The notes under the pieces were generated by a model. That model did not search any database. It worked only from the letters and a program-made list of their open reading frames with translations, and was not told the origin of the DNA. Positions 36,114-48,600 of a DNA stretch of 64,000 nucleotides are shown piece by piece. The DNA lies in assembly GCA_002118135.1 (NCBI GenBank), contig BDIU01000360.1:124001-188000 (forward strand), in the 5' to 3' direction. The position numbers were made by a program, and so were the translations under genes. Position 1 is the stretch's first letter; the number at the start of each line of letters is the position of its first letter. The DNA is from Trebouxia sp. TZW2008 (lineage: Eukaryota; Chlorophyta; Trebouxiophyceae; Trebouxiales; Trebouxiaceae).

Positions 36114-37015
36114 GGAAAGATTTCGTTGACGTTTTGGGCTACAGATCTACAGCATTTGATGAGTCTCTGATTGTCATCTTACTATCATCTGGCTGTTGCT
36201 GTAATACTTGTCATGCATGGGAGTACTTTGTGACATTTGTTGTAGACTATGTTTTCTGGGTCTATTTTAGATGCTGGCATATCAGCTTTGATTCAGACCC
36301 TGGTGTGGTTTGGCAAATTTTGAACCTTCTGTGCCTGCTATGCCTTCTGTACCTACAGGTCTCAACATTCATTTGACTTTGTGCAATCTGGTTTTGGCCA
36401 CAATACCTGCATTTGCATTGAAAGGTGTTTGCAAACAGCAACGGCAGCCGTCTATTTTGTGCTTGAATTCAACAAGATCGACTTCCTTGTTTGACAGGAA
36501 CGGTCTTTGAACGACAACGATTCGTGTTCAAGAGTAGCTTGATCTGGACGCCACTGTAACGTTGTTCAATAGCCGCTGTTGGGCCTTGCATGCATGCGCA
36601 TACAACATGATGACTCGAAACGTTGAGTAATGTGCTCAGCGGCTGAGGCATATAGTACTAGTGCCAAAGTTTTCAACTTCCAGTAAATCCCTGGATTGAG
36701 CGAGGCTGTGCACAAGAGCTACTGGTTATCAGATGCAACTGATAAAAGCTTTAGCTGTTACAAATTTTGCAACAGCTTTGATCACGATGTGATAGGTGTG
36801 ACACTGTGCAATTGAGTCCAACACTGCGACGATTCAATCTTTGGATTCCGATTGTATTCAAATCCGCTTGGCGGAATAGGAGTGCACTGGCTACATCAAG
36901 TCATGCTAGGACTCCATGCACGCAGATCTTGGCTCTGCTTATGAGACTGATTTTTTCCAGGAGTCTTCAAGGCAAGCCACATTTGTTTCAGATGAATACG
37001 GTACAAGGCAATTGA
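36114..37015. other. Intergenic: oxidase 3' end to F-box gene
   Basis: About 900 bases, mostly non-repetitive. TGTAA motifs occur near 36200 and 36554 and may serve oxidase polyadenylation. No convincing coding segment; the short open frames have no recognisable protein content. Confidence 0.5.
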
Positions 37016-38374
37016 ATGTTGAGACCTGTAGGTACTGACTGTCAGGCTTGCTACTCACAAGCTGCAGATCTGCAAGTTGGCTTGTGGATGGCATCCCAGG
37101 CTAGTCAACATGGATTGTGGAATGACTTTCCTGTGGAGCTTTGGAGCAAGGTCCTGATTCATGTATACCAGCAGGAAATTAGCACAGTTGACAATGCCTA
37201 CGCTGATGATGACGCAGCAAATTACGGTCTTCCAAGTGTCCTTGAGCTCAAGTCTGTCTGCAAGAAGATGTTATCAGCCTTTACGCAAGAAATGAGGCTG
37301 CACCGCAATATGGTCATACCAGCTAAGAGTCGCAGTCTTGATGAACTGATGACTTGGGCAGAACAACATCATGCTTCAATTGAGAACGTAGTCACCCTGG
37401 CAAGACATGATCCCCTGAACAGCCAGCTAAAAAATCCCTTCACTGATTTGGTCTTGGTTGCTCTCCACATCAAGAGGACGTGTCTGCTGAGTGCGCACAT
37501 AGATGGCGCCAATGGCTTGACAATGCAGATGCTTGCAAAGTTCACATGTATCACACAGGGTGAATTAATGAATCCGCAAACATCATCAAGCACAGACTAC
37601 TTGTCTGTGTCTGCCTTGCAAGCTCTCCCAGATCTGTTTAAGCTCACCTTGAGGTTGGGAAACTTCATGGACATTGATGCAGCCAGGCACTTGACATCAC
37701 TGGAGTTAGACAGGGCGCACTGTTACTGTGTTGAAGATTGCGCCTTTGTGACTTCTCTCACTGTTGCCATCTTGGTCTATAGCAAGCTGGTCCTATTTGA
37801 CGAGGCCGGTTTAGCTGCTTGCTTAGGATTGCAGTATCTTGTCTTTTGTGATGCTGTGGTAACTACATGGGTGACAAATGGTGATCAGGAGGTCCTGCAA
37901 GCTGAATGCGATGTGGTCTATGCATTGTCAGTCTTGACCAAACTGACATTTCTGCAGTTGAAGGGTGTCAGTGAAAGGCGTGAAGCACTGCATTGTAGCT
38001 GGCTAGGGCGGATGCGAGAGTTGGATTACTTGTTTATAGCTTATGATCTTCGTTTGCTGCGACTTCCGTCATGTGTCAGCTTGATGACTAAGCTCAGGAC
38101 TCTAATTGTGCATCCAAACAACAAAGGAAGTTTAGGCGTGTTTGACTTTGACTGGAGGCCGCTGCAGTTTCTAGAAATGGTTCATTTAGCTGGACGATTT
38201 CACTTTGTGCAGGGGCTAGATGCTCTTGCGTTTCTGCCAAACTTGCAACGGGTCAGCTTGAAATATGTGCGACCTGCTGATGTTATGCAACAGAACATAG
38301 TGTCTGCTTTCACGAACAAACTGAAGGAGATACTTTTTCTGCAATCACTCACAACCATTGGATCAGCCAGCTAA
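37016..38374 (+). CDS. F-box/leucine-rich repeat-like protein, single exon
   Basis: A 452-codon uninterrupted frame starting at ATG 37016; ATG at 37088 is an alternative. Residues about 36-84 (LWNDFPVELWSKVLIHVYQQ, later LPSVLELKSVCKKM) resemble an F-box: a P-E-W start, a hydrophobic core and a VCK end, interrupted by an acidic insert. The remainder has periodic leucines (LPDLFKLTLRLGNF, LTSLELDRA, LTKLTFLQLKG, MTKLRTLIVHP, LPNLQRVSLKY) as in degenerate leucine-rich repeats. Proteins of this design usually bind Skp1 and present targets to an SCF ubiquitin ligase, but neither partner nor target can be inferred. It has no introns, in contrast to its neighbours, and is free of tandem repeats. 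Confidence 0.65.
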   Translation: MLRPVGTDCQACYSQAADLQVGLWMASQASQHGLWNDFPVELWSKVLIHVYQQEISTVDNAYADDDAANYGLPSVLELKSVCKKMLSAFTQEMRLHRNMVIPAKSRSLDELMTWAEQHHASIENVVTLARHDPLNSQLKNPFTDLVLVALHIKRTCLLSAHIDGANGLTMQMLAKFTCITQGELMNPQTSSSTDYLSVSALQALPDLFKLTLRLGNFMDIDAARHLTSLELDRAHCYCVEDCAFVTSLTVAILVYSKLVLFDEAGLAACLGLQYLVFCDAVVTTWVTNGDQEVLQAECDVVYALSVLTKLTFLQLKGVSERREALHCSWLGRMRELDYLFIAYDLRLLRLPSCVSLMTKLRTLIVHPNNKGSLGVFDFDWRPLQFLEMVHLAGRFHFVQGLDALAFLPNLQRVSLKYVRPADVMQQNIVSAFTNKLKEILFLQSLTTIGSAS

Positions 38375-39345
38375 GCTTGCCTGGTCATTGGTAATTGGCA
38401 TGTGAATCAGACCTGACAATGCGTCATGCATGACACATTCAGAGCCATGCATGACACATTCAGGGCCTCTGCACCCACCGCCCCGGCAAAGCGCCCCGGG
38501 GCAGANNNNNNNNNNNNNNNNNCAAACAAACACAACCTGTGTTTATCTGCAGCTTGCCTTCATAACTGCAAACTGCACCTTACTTTGTCTTGCACACAAG
38601 TGTCACATGCTTATTGCATGTGATTCTGCCAGCGGTCTCCTGTGATTTATCTACACAGGTACCGTGTGCAGGTGTTGGACAATCTGACTTAAATTTTGAT
38701 ATATGCTTCTATGAAACTGTGTGACAGTCGAGCGGTTCTAGCTGGTCAACGGTTTATGAAGTCATTCTGAGTGCCCCTTTGCATTGCGTTTGAAAAAAGG
38801 TGTCAGTCAACTGAGGGATCTTGAATCAACCAATAAATACTATTCATTTATGATAGGCACTGGATTAACGCAAGGCTATGCTTGAAATAAACAAGTGAGC
38901 TTGTTGTCTGTGTCTTGAAGAAAAAGAGCTTATCAAAAAAATTCAAGAGCATATCACAACAGCATCGTCTGCAGCTATGTTCCTTAGTTGCAGACATACG
39001 CCTTGTTGATTGATGCCCATGAGCTGAGTCCTATGCTACTGCTCTGTAAAAAGTAAGGAAGGAAGCGTATAATATAGTCATACCAAAAAAGCATAGGTGA
39101 CTTGGCAAGCAATACTGCTACAGTGAGAAATAGGGTATGTCGTAGTGAACATAGAACAGTCTGATCCAGCAGGGCTATCTACACAGAGATTGCAAACGGT
39201 CACCACCAGCAAAACCCTGTGAATAGAGATCAATGTGTGACAAACCAGAAAAACTTCATGGTCAGGACGCCTGCCACGTGTCAACTGCATCACACCATAA
39301 TGCTTGCATTCCCTCACTCCAAAACCAGAAACAGAGAAAACGAAT
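38375..39345. other. Convergent intergenic region with assembly gap
   Basis: Between the F-box gene (plus) and the ATPase 3' end (minus). It holds a direct duplication (CATGACACATTCAG at about 38430 and 38450), a C-rich stretch, and a run of 17 N at 38506-38522. The rest is A/T-richer sequence fitting 3' untranslated regions of both genes. No gene seen. Confidence 0.6.
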
Positions 39346-42300
39346 TTATGCACTATGACTGAGCCTTGGAGCCACTGCCACAGTATTTTTGCGCAGAAGA
39401 TGTGCCAAAAGCAGTCTTGTCAGAGAAAGCAGAACTAAATACACTAAAGCGCCCACAATATTGATCACCATGATTTTATTGCGGAAGAAGAAAGGCATGG
39501 CAGCAAATCTCCACTGGCTGAAAATGTGCTGGGGTCCCACCCACACAGTCAGCATGATGAAAAAACAGCACATGCCTTGTAACATTATCTCTGACCGGTT
39601 CCACTTGGTGTGCAGCTTGCAGTCCGCAGCAAAGCTGAAAGCTGGGGTCATGACTTGGCAGCATGCCACTAGCCAGAAGGTAGTTGTCACAGGGTTCTGC
39701 AAGAAAGTGACCACTATGTCAGTAACGCACAATAGTCAGCACTATGTCAGAAGGCGAAGCTGGAAAGCTGGCGTGATCACTTCGCAGCATGCCACTAGCC
39801 AGAAAATACTTGGCACCGGACTCTGCAATGAAAGGAAGGCACTCAGTGAAGCGGGCACAACAGTCAGCACTGCATCAGAAGGCAAAGCTGAAAGCTGGCA
39901 TTATCACTTGGCAGAATGCCACTAGCCAGAAAGTACTTGTCACCGGATTCTGCAAACAAAAGGAAGCACTAAGTCAGGCAGGCACAATAGTCAGCACTGT
40001 ATCAGAAGTCGAAGCTGAAAGCTGGAGTCATCTCTTGGCAACATGCCATTAGCCAGAAAGTTGTTGTCACATGGTCCTGCACGCAAGTCATCCTCAAGTC
40101 AGGCAGGGCTGAGGCTTAGCACTGCATCAGAAGGCAAAGCTGAAAGCTGTGGTCATGATGTGGCAGCATGCTATCAGCCAGAAGGTTGTTGTCACAGGAT
40201 TCTCCACACACATCATTGTTACATCAGGATCCGGACGCACACACGTGTCAGCAACAAACTGCAAGACACACATGTCAGCGCTATATCAGGACTTGTATAT
40301 ATGCTTGGTCACTGACTACCTCACTGTCATTACGCTAGAGCATCAGCACAGGCAAGCCACAGAGGTGCAGATCTCATGCAAGCACCCAAGCTCATGCTGC
40401 ATGCACAATACTTAGCCTATGCAACATCAGACGCATTGTGCTCAATCCTCTGGATGCCCGTTGCAAGCTATGTTGCTGCCACAGCATTGTGTGCTGTTCC
40501 AATACGCACCAGCAGCGTGACTAGCACTCACCTCATCTTGTTGCCCTGTGCCGCCCATGAACCAGTCTTGAGTGTTCAGCACCCTTGCACACCAAAACAC
40601 AATCACGCATGCCAGCACGCAGTGCTCAGTCACCAGCACAAAGCTGGTCTTGTTGCACAGCTTACGCAAAGGCCTGATTGGCTGCAGGGTGTCAGCTGCT
40701 GGCCGTAGTGCTGCTACAATGCCTAAGCTGATGGCAAGGAAATCCAAAGTGTTGATCTGCACGTCAGCAATGCCAAATGTCAGTGTCTTGAATTGTACAG
40801 GTCAGCAATGCACAGATTAACAGCAGGGAAATCGAGGATGTCGGTCTTGTTGCACAACTCATGCGGAGGCCCGATTGGCTGAAGGGTGTTGGCTGCTGGC
40901 CGTAGGGCTGCAACTATGCCTAAGCTGATGGCAAGGAGCCTGAGGTTCATTCATTTGCAGGCCAGCAATGGCAAAGCTGGTTACAAGGAAATCCAGGATG
41001 TTGGTCTGCAGGTCAATATTGCCCAAGCTGATAGCAAGAAAGTCAAGGATGCTAATGTGTAAAACTTTGCTGCCCAAAGAAGGCTTCATCAGATTGAGGG
41101 AAGTGGCCATTACTCATAAACAGAGCTAGGTCCTCAGTCACGCACAGAGACCAGTCCATGTCATTCATGCTTCTATGCAGCAACCACAGGCGTCTCTGCC
41201 ATGCAAACATACAGTTCAGACGGTGCTTGTCATCAGATGCACATGTTTGAGGAAGCGGCAAGGTATAACTAAATCATTAATGTGCATCATAGCATAATAT
41301 AGGGCTCAAACCTGTGTGAGTGAGAAGACAGAGCCATCCAAGTAGAAAGCTGTGTTACAACACAGGCTCAACAGCAGCTGATACATCACCATGTACTGCA
41401 GCCACAAAACACAAATCCGCTTACATGGTTCAGCCACACAGTCAGCAACAACAGGGTGGTCATCTGCAGTTTACAATGCATTTTGATACATGACCATGCA
41501 CTGCAGCCACACAAGCAACTTTTTGCTGGCAGAGAAAGAAATGTGACACACTTGAGCTACATGGTTGCAGATCAGAAATGTGTTCAGCTGCAATGCAATG
41601 CATGCCTTGACGTCAGCGTGCTGCAACAGAAGCAGCTGATGCTGCAAGCCGCTTAAAGGTTTCAGAGCTGCAATGCAACAGCCCCAAGCAGAGGTGGCCC
41701 AGGCATTTACAACATAGCAGCATGCAGACAGCAGCAAGCAAGGCATACGTGCAAACTGATGCTTACATTCTCACAGGAAGAGCTTGGCTATCAATAGGCA
41801 AGATCAGACCAGTAGATGACAGTGTTGAGCAGTCAGTCAACTGTTGTGCATGCTAGCACACAGCAGTGGACAGCATCAGCAATAACAGTAAAAGGATGAC
41901 AACAGCGTGAAGTCAGTTGGCTGGCTGCACCTTGGCAGCACTCAGCTTGACTACTTGACCGCCTCTGGCCCGCCTGATGAGAGTGCAAGTCCCTGCACAT
42001 ATCGGCTTGCTCAATCAAAGCAGACTTTTGACTGTGCTCATGACTGATACGCAGGCAGCTTGCAGCTCCAATAACGCAAATCCAGGACTGCCTGATGCCG
42101 TACTGGCTGATGCATAAGCAGACCAGAAGCTTTTTTGCGCATCTGTCGACAGGACTAATGCCATGCATGGCTATGCCTGATTACAATCAAGCATTTTCCT
42201 TGCCTGCTGTGAGGAAGGTGACAAATCAGTTTACTGCTCTGAACAAGGTAAGAATTCCATTGTTGAGACTACATGGTCCATCAGTAAGACTACAGTGTTT

Positions 42301-42643
42301 TGACGCCGTATTGACAGTTGACATAGTGGCATTCTCCATTCAACAACAATCAAAGTGGGAACCAAGCACTGTATTCTGGCTGTAATGGTATTTCTGAGCA
42401 TTCCCAAAACAATGTGTTGACAACTTTGTTGACAAATGCAGTCCTACATCCAGAAATCACAGTATGTGGGGTCATGCACTGGATTGAGATGGCACACCCA
42501 CCTGCAATGGAGCAGCGCTTAGTGGTGACTGTGGAGGCTGCTGAAGCATCACTGGACGCTATGGCCATGCCCACATCAGCCGCTGCTATTGCTGCCAAAT
42601 CGTTGATGCCATCACCACAGTACATGCAGGTCTTGTTCAGACC
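39346..42643 (-). CDS. ATPase exons 15-18: GDGIND and C-terminal membrane block
   Basis: Exon 42425-42643 encodes GLNKTCMYCGDGINDLAAIA and AADVGMAIASSDAS, the magnesium-binding hinge. It then reads on through VISGCRTAFVNK, like the V-REGR-AL- segment of P5 pumps; its donor is not certain. Exon 41312-41395 gives YMVMYQLLLSLCCNTAFYLD. Exon 40532-40756 gives INTLDFLAISLGIVAALRPA and FVLVTEHCVLACVIVFW. The last exon, 39346-39696, gives NPVTTTFWLVACCQVMTPAF and two more hydrophobic stretches, ending ...RLSHSA at the stop. Confidence 0.88.
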
Positions 42644-45600
42644 CTGCACAGCATTGAACTGCGCCTAAAGCAATCACACATTGATCTCGAAGTCATCACA
42701 GATTGGTCTCCAGGCAGTTGTTGAATGTGGTGGTCATGCCCGCGTCAGCCGCCGCTATTGCTGCCAGATCATTGACCATCACCACAGTACATGCAGGTCT
42801 TGTTTAGACCCTGCACAGCACCAGACTGCTGTCACTGCGTCACATGCCATCATCAACCAGATGCTGCACAGCATCAGGCTGGTCTCAAAGCATTCACTAG
42901 ATGTAATTGCCATGCCTACATCAGCTGCCGCTATTACTGCCCAGTTATTGATGCCGCCATCGCATTACATGCAGATCTTGGTCACACCCTGCGGAACATC
43001 AAACCGCTGTCACCACCGAACAGACGGGTCTCATTTAGACGCTGCACAGCATCAGATTAGTCTCAAAGCAATCACCGGACGCAATAGCCGTGACCACATC
43101 AGCTGCTGCGATTGCCGCCAAATCATTGATGCCATCACCGCAGTACATGCAGGTCTTGTTCAGACCCTGCACAGCATCAAACTGCTGTCATCACAGAACA
43201 GGCAGCTCTTGTTTAGACCCTGCACAGCATCAGGTTGCAATGGATTGATCTCAAAGCAATCACCGGACGCAATACCCGTGACCACATCAGCTGCTGCTGT
43301 TGCTGCCTAGTCATTGCTGCCGTCACCACAAGACATGCAGGTGTTCTTTTAGAGCCTGCGCAGCATCAAACTACTGTCACCACAGAACAGGCAGGTCTCA
43401 TTCAGATGCTGCACAGCATCAGCTTTATCTCAAGACAGACACCAGACGCGCAGTGACGGCAGGTCTAAGACCCTGCACAGCATTGAGTTGCTCTTCAGAC
43501 ACTCTACCAAGCAAGCACTACTGACAATCACAAGACCACCGGCCCTGACGAGTCAAGAAGATGTACTGACTGGTATGTGATGCTGCTGCCCATCGAAGAC
43601 TTGATGCAGCCCCTTGTTGCTCAACAACTCCATGACTGAACTTGCAGGGATGCGCATGTACAATGTCAAGAAAGACAAGTCAAATTTGCGACTGGTCTGT
43701 GCCGCTGCTGTCCTTAAAGACCTGGTGCAGCCCCTTGGTGATCAACAGCTCCATGACCTGCCCCTTCTGACGAGACTGCACGTGTGCATTTTACAAGCAC
43801 CCACGACAAAAACCTTCAAAACCGCACATGTGCAGTGTAGAAGCACCAGGAGCAAGTCAAGAGAGCATACTGACTGGTGTATGGGGCTGTTGCCCTCCAA
43901 GCAATTGGTGCAGCCCCTTGGTGTTCAGCAAACTGACAAGTCTCTCGTATTGACTGCAGAAGGCTGATAAGCAAAGCAGAAGCACCAAGAGACAGATGGA
44001 GGGTGTGTTCTGACAGGTATGAGGCGCTGTTGCCCCTCAAACATTTGGTGCAGCCTCTTGATATATCTTCATGACTTGCCCTTTCTGATGGGACTGCATT
44101 TAAGCAACATGCAAGGATCATGTGATATACACTCAACAAATGAAGACTGTGTACTGACCGGCACATGGCGCTGTTGTCCTTCAAAGACTTGGTGTAGTAC
44201 CTTTGTGCTCAACAGCTCCATGACTTGCCCTTTGTGCTGGGACTGCATCTAACTAGCAAGCCAGGAACATGTGATATACACTCAACGAATGAAGGCTGTG
44301 TACTGACCGGCACATGGCGCTGTTGTCCTTCAAAGACTTGGTGTAGTACCTTTGTACTTAACAGCTCCATGACTTGCCCTTTCTGATGGGACTGCATTCA
44401 AGCAACATGCAAGGAACATGTGATATACACTCAACGAATGAAGGCTGTGTACTGACCGGCACATGGCGCTGTTGCCCTTCAAAGACTTGGTGTAGTCCCT
44501 TTGTGCTCAACAGCTCCATGACTTGCCCTTTGTGATGGGACTGCATCTAACTAGCAAGCCAGGAACATGTGATATACACTCAACGAATGAAGGCTGTGTA
44601 CTGACCGGTATGTGGCGCTGGCGCCCTTCAATGACTTGGTGCAGCCCCTTGGTGCTCAGCAGCTCCATGACTTGCCCTTTCTGATGGGACTGCATCCTAG
44701 CAAACACCGCCACGTTTTGCATCACGGACTCCAGCACGGACAGATCTTGCTGCTGCAGCAGATGACTAAAGGCCTGCCCTGTCACACAGCACTGCACCTT
44801 CCCCTCAGCAAGGGCTGTCAGCCCCATTTGGCCCTCACATGGGCCAGAACTGCCCTCAAAGGTCAGCCTCAAGCCCCTGCTGAGGTGCTGGGGATGCCCT
44901 GACTGTATTTGGAGATGTCCTGAAGCTGCCTCTGAGGAGGGTCCAGCCTCAAGGGCTGTTCCAGAAAGCCCTAGCTGGTGCTGACTTGAGCCTAGGGCCC
45001 TATCAGAATGCCCTGATGCTGTCTGTGACCACTGCACATCTGTAGGTGCCCTTTGTGAATGCCCTGAGTGCCTCTGATGCAGTATCAGTGGCGCTTGAGG
45101 ACCGTCTTGAGCCTGCTGTGCATGCTGTGCCTGCTGTGCATGGCTATACGGGAGTATCATTGACCCTTGAGTGTTGCCTGAGAAGGACTGCTGGAAATGC
45201 CCCGACTGGATCTGAGGGAGCTGGGGATGCCAAGAAAGCTGCTGGGCATGCCCTGAAATGCGCTGGGGATGCCCTGGAGGCTGCTCGGGATGCCTTGCTG
45301 AAATCTCTGAGGGCAAAACTGAGCTGCCCTGGTAGTGAAGGCTTTGCAAATGCTGCCCTGATTGACCAGAATCCTGATGCTGCCTTGCAGTGTAGCCTTG
45401 CGCCTGAACTGACTGAGTCCCAATGGACTGGCTGTTTGGCCTTGCAAGGGAATGATCTTGAGCATCTGGATGGTGATCCTGATCACCTGAATGATGATCT
45501 TGATCATCTTTGGGCTGTGGTCTTGAGCTGGACTCAACACTGAGTCGCCTCTGGCTTTTGCCTGACAGCGCTGATTGCATATCACCAAACTTGACTGGCT

Positions 45601-48600
45601 TTTGGGTCATGACTTGGGCTGATGATGACTCAGGCACACGCTCAGACAGACTAGCAGGACCAAACTCTGACTCGGCTTGGATGATGACGACTGTACTGGT
45701 GGGACCTAGCATGCCCACCTGCCTGGCTGCTGCTATGGCAGTGTAGTGGTAATCACCCGTCACCATCATTGTCCTCATTGCACCCCTGTATCAAACACAG
45801 TGACCATGATCAAGTCATCAATCATTCATGACACATCAACTTGAGTACTCACCAGTGGTCATCATTACTTTCATCGCACCCCTGCATCAATGTAGTCACG
45901 ACATTCATTTCATCAAGCGCTAGTGACCTGTCAAGCTGGGTAGTCACCAGTGACCATCATTATCCTCATGGCACCCCTGCATCAAACACACGTTCAGACA
46001 ATTAGCAGGGCCAAAATGTGACTCAGCTTGCATGATGACAACTTTACTGCTCGGCCCTAGCATACCCACCTGCCTGGCGGTTGCTATGGCGGTATTGGTA
46101 GTCACCAGTGACCATCATTGTTCTCATCGCACCCCTGCATCAGGCACGCCCTCAAAGGATTAGCAGGCCTCAATTTGTAATGGGTTTGAATGATGACAAC
46201 ATACAAACGTCCAGCCCTAGCATGCCCACCTACCTAGACACTGCTATGGCAGTGTGATGGTAGTGACCAGTGACCATCATTGTTCTCATTACAGCCCTGC
46301 TATACACAAGGTAGCCACGATCAAGTTATCAGTCCTTCAAGACTAGGTGTTGGAGGTCTGAATTCTCCACAGTTGGCACTCACCTGGCTTGACGGCCCAC
46401 ACCCTCTGAGGCCATAATTATTGACCAAAGCTACTGAGTTGCCACAGCTACTGGTGAACAAAGCAGTTGAAAGACTGCATGCATGAGGTGTGACATTGGC
46501 CTCTTGCTTTGTTAAGCACACCAATCAAGCTGAAAAGGGTTTGTAGACATACGCACATGCTTGTGCATCTGCCGCAGCAGCAAAACGTTCCTTAAAGCAT
46601 GCTAACTTGCCCTTCTTTGGTCCAGACCAGCTTACTCGTTCTGGAGATGCTCAATTGTGGCTTTGGAGTCAGGTCTCAGCTGATTGCTCATCACAGCAAA
46701 GCCCAGCAGATCCAAGCCACCTGTGTGCTGCTCCAAGTCTTGCAGTGACATTGCTGCCAAATCTAGCCTGGCCACGTCATGCAGCCTTCCACATGCTAGG
46801 CTCAAGAGGCGGTAGCTCTGACTTGCATAGCTGTCCACCACCTATGCAATCAGAGAACACTCAGCACTTGATGTTGGGCAGACAAAGACACACCTATGTA
46901 CAGCATTTCACAAGCCAAGCTCAAAAGACGGTAGCGTTGAGCTGAACAGCTGTTGACTGCCTATGCAGGTCAAACCACACTCAGCAGTTGATGTTGGGCA
47001 GATGAAGACTCAGCTATATTGCAGCACTTCACATGCCACGATCAAAGGAAGGTGGCGTGGAGATGCACAGCTGTTTATGGTCAGTGCAGGTCAAAGCGTA
47101 TTGTAGATTTGATGCCAGGCAGATAGAAAGGCAAGGCAAGGCAAGGCAAGGCAAGGCAAGGCAGGGCAGGGCAGGGCAGGGCAAGGCAGGGCAGGGCAGG
47201 GCAGGGCAGGGCAGGGCAAGGCAAAGCAAGGCAAGGCAATGATTGCAAAGAGAACACAAAGGGGAGCCTGTAGGAAGCAGACCTTCATGTAGTCATCAGG
47301 CAGGGCATTAGGGCTGATCAGACAACTGATTGCTCCTGGCCCTCCCTTCACAAACAGCAGGCCTGAGCCGTCTTGAGATCCTGTCTCTATTGCCACAACA
47401 GCAGACCTATATATACAGAAGCATTTAAACAAGCTGCATGTTGATCCTGTGACACATAGTCAATGAACTCAATCAAGCAGTTGATCAATGGATTAATCAG
47501 GCGCTTGATTGCCTGTAAATCTCTCAAATAGCAGACCTGAGCCGTCCTGACACCCTGTCTCTACTGCCACAACAGCAGACCTACATAAGCAGAAGCATTT
47601 CAACACAAGTCACCACACATACAGAAACATGTCAGCACAGACGCTTAGCAACTCCAGAGTACACACCGTTCTCACTGCAATAAACTCAGACGCACACATC
47701 TAGGAGCATGTCAAGACAAATGCTGTTCACAGTGATCTAAGTGAGCAGATTAGCTTCACATCTTTCTCTATGCAGGCTAACACATGCTGGCTGCCTGTAT
47801 GTTGATGCTACTGGGTGCTGTTGACACACTCTCCAGATGCATTGACATGTGACATGCTACTGGTTGTTTGAGTAGCACTTCAGCCGTAGGAGAGTTGCGC
47901 ACCTGAGCAAGGCCGAGTCAAACTCGAAGCGCCTCACTATCCGCAATTTGCAGATCTTGTAAGAGTGTCTGCTGCTGCGCACTGGCAGTGTGACCAGATC
48001 TCTTTCCTACACAGGCAATTACACAACGTGGTCAATCCAAGTCAAGTCAAGTCAAGTCAAGTCAAGTCAAGCAAAAAGCCCCACAAATCAAAGCTTGTTA
48101 GGGTGTGCATTGCACTACAACAACAGCAATGTGTTAGTTGCACAAGAGAAGATGTGTCAGGGCGTAACATGCTGCTTGTCCAGTGCACCAAACACCAGAA
48201 AGAAAATTGTGCATATCCTGAGTCCTAAGCATCCACATACCAAGCTAGTGGTGACGTTCTACAGGACCAAACGCTGCCATCTGCACAATCATATGGAGGC
48301 ATGAGCTGTGCCAGAAAATGTGCCTCCACTGCTTGGTATACTTGCATCTCTGCTGCATCCCCAACCACCTTGCTCTTGCTCACTCTGGTTAAAGCATTGC
48401 AGACAGCTGCAGCCTGTTTGAGCCTGTTTGGCTTTGTACAGCTGAGACTTGACAGTAAAAAGCAATGCATGACAAGGCAGGATCCTTACAACAAAGTGTG
48501 CCTCTACTGCTTGGTATATCTGCATCTCTGCTGCATCCCCAACCACCTTGCTCTTGCTCACTCTGGTCAAAGCATTACAGACAGCAGCCGCCTGTTTGAG

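Noticed and set aside
42240..42400. Possible fourth MITE copy (GGGAACCAAGCACTGTATTCTGGC)
   Set aside because: Only a short interior part matches and no terminal repeats could be found.
45046..45543. 165-codon plus-strand frame rich in Ala, Asp and Leu
   Set aside because: It is the complement of the Gln/His-rich insertion in ATPase exon 14, whose minus-strand frame is fixed by conserved motifs on both sides.
47029..47432. Pro/Leu/Cys repeat protein on the minus strand
   Set aside because: It is produced by the GGCAA/GGCAG microsatellite. Only the 41-codon part at 47283-47406 is a real ATPase exon.
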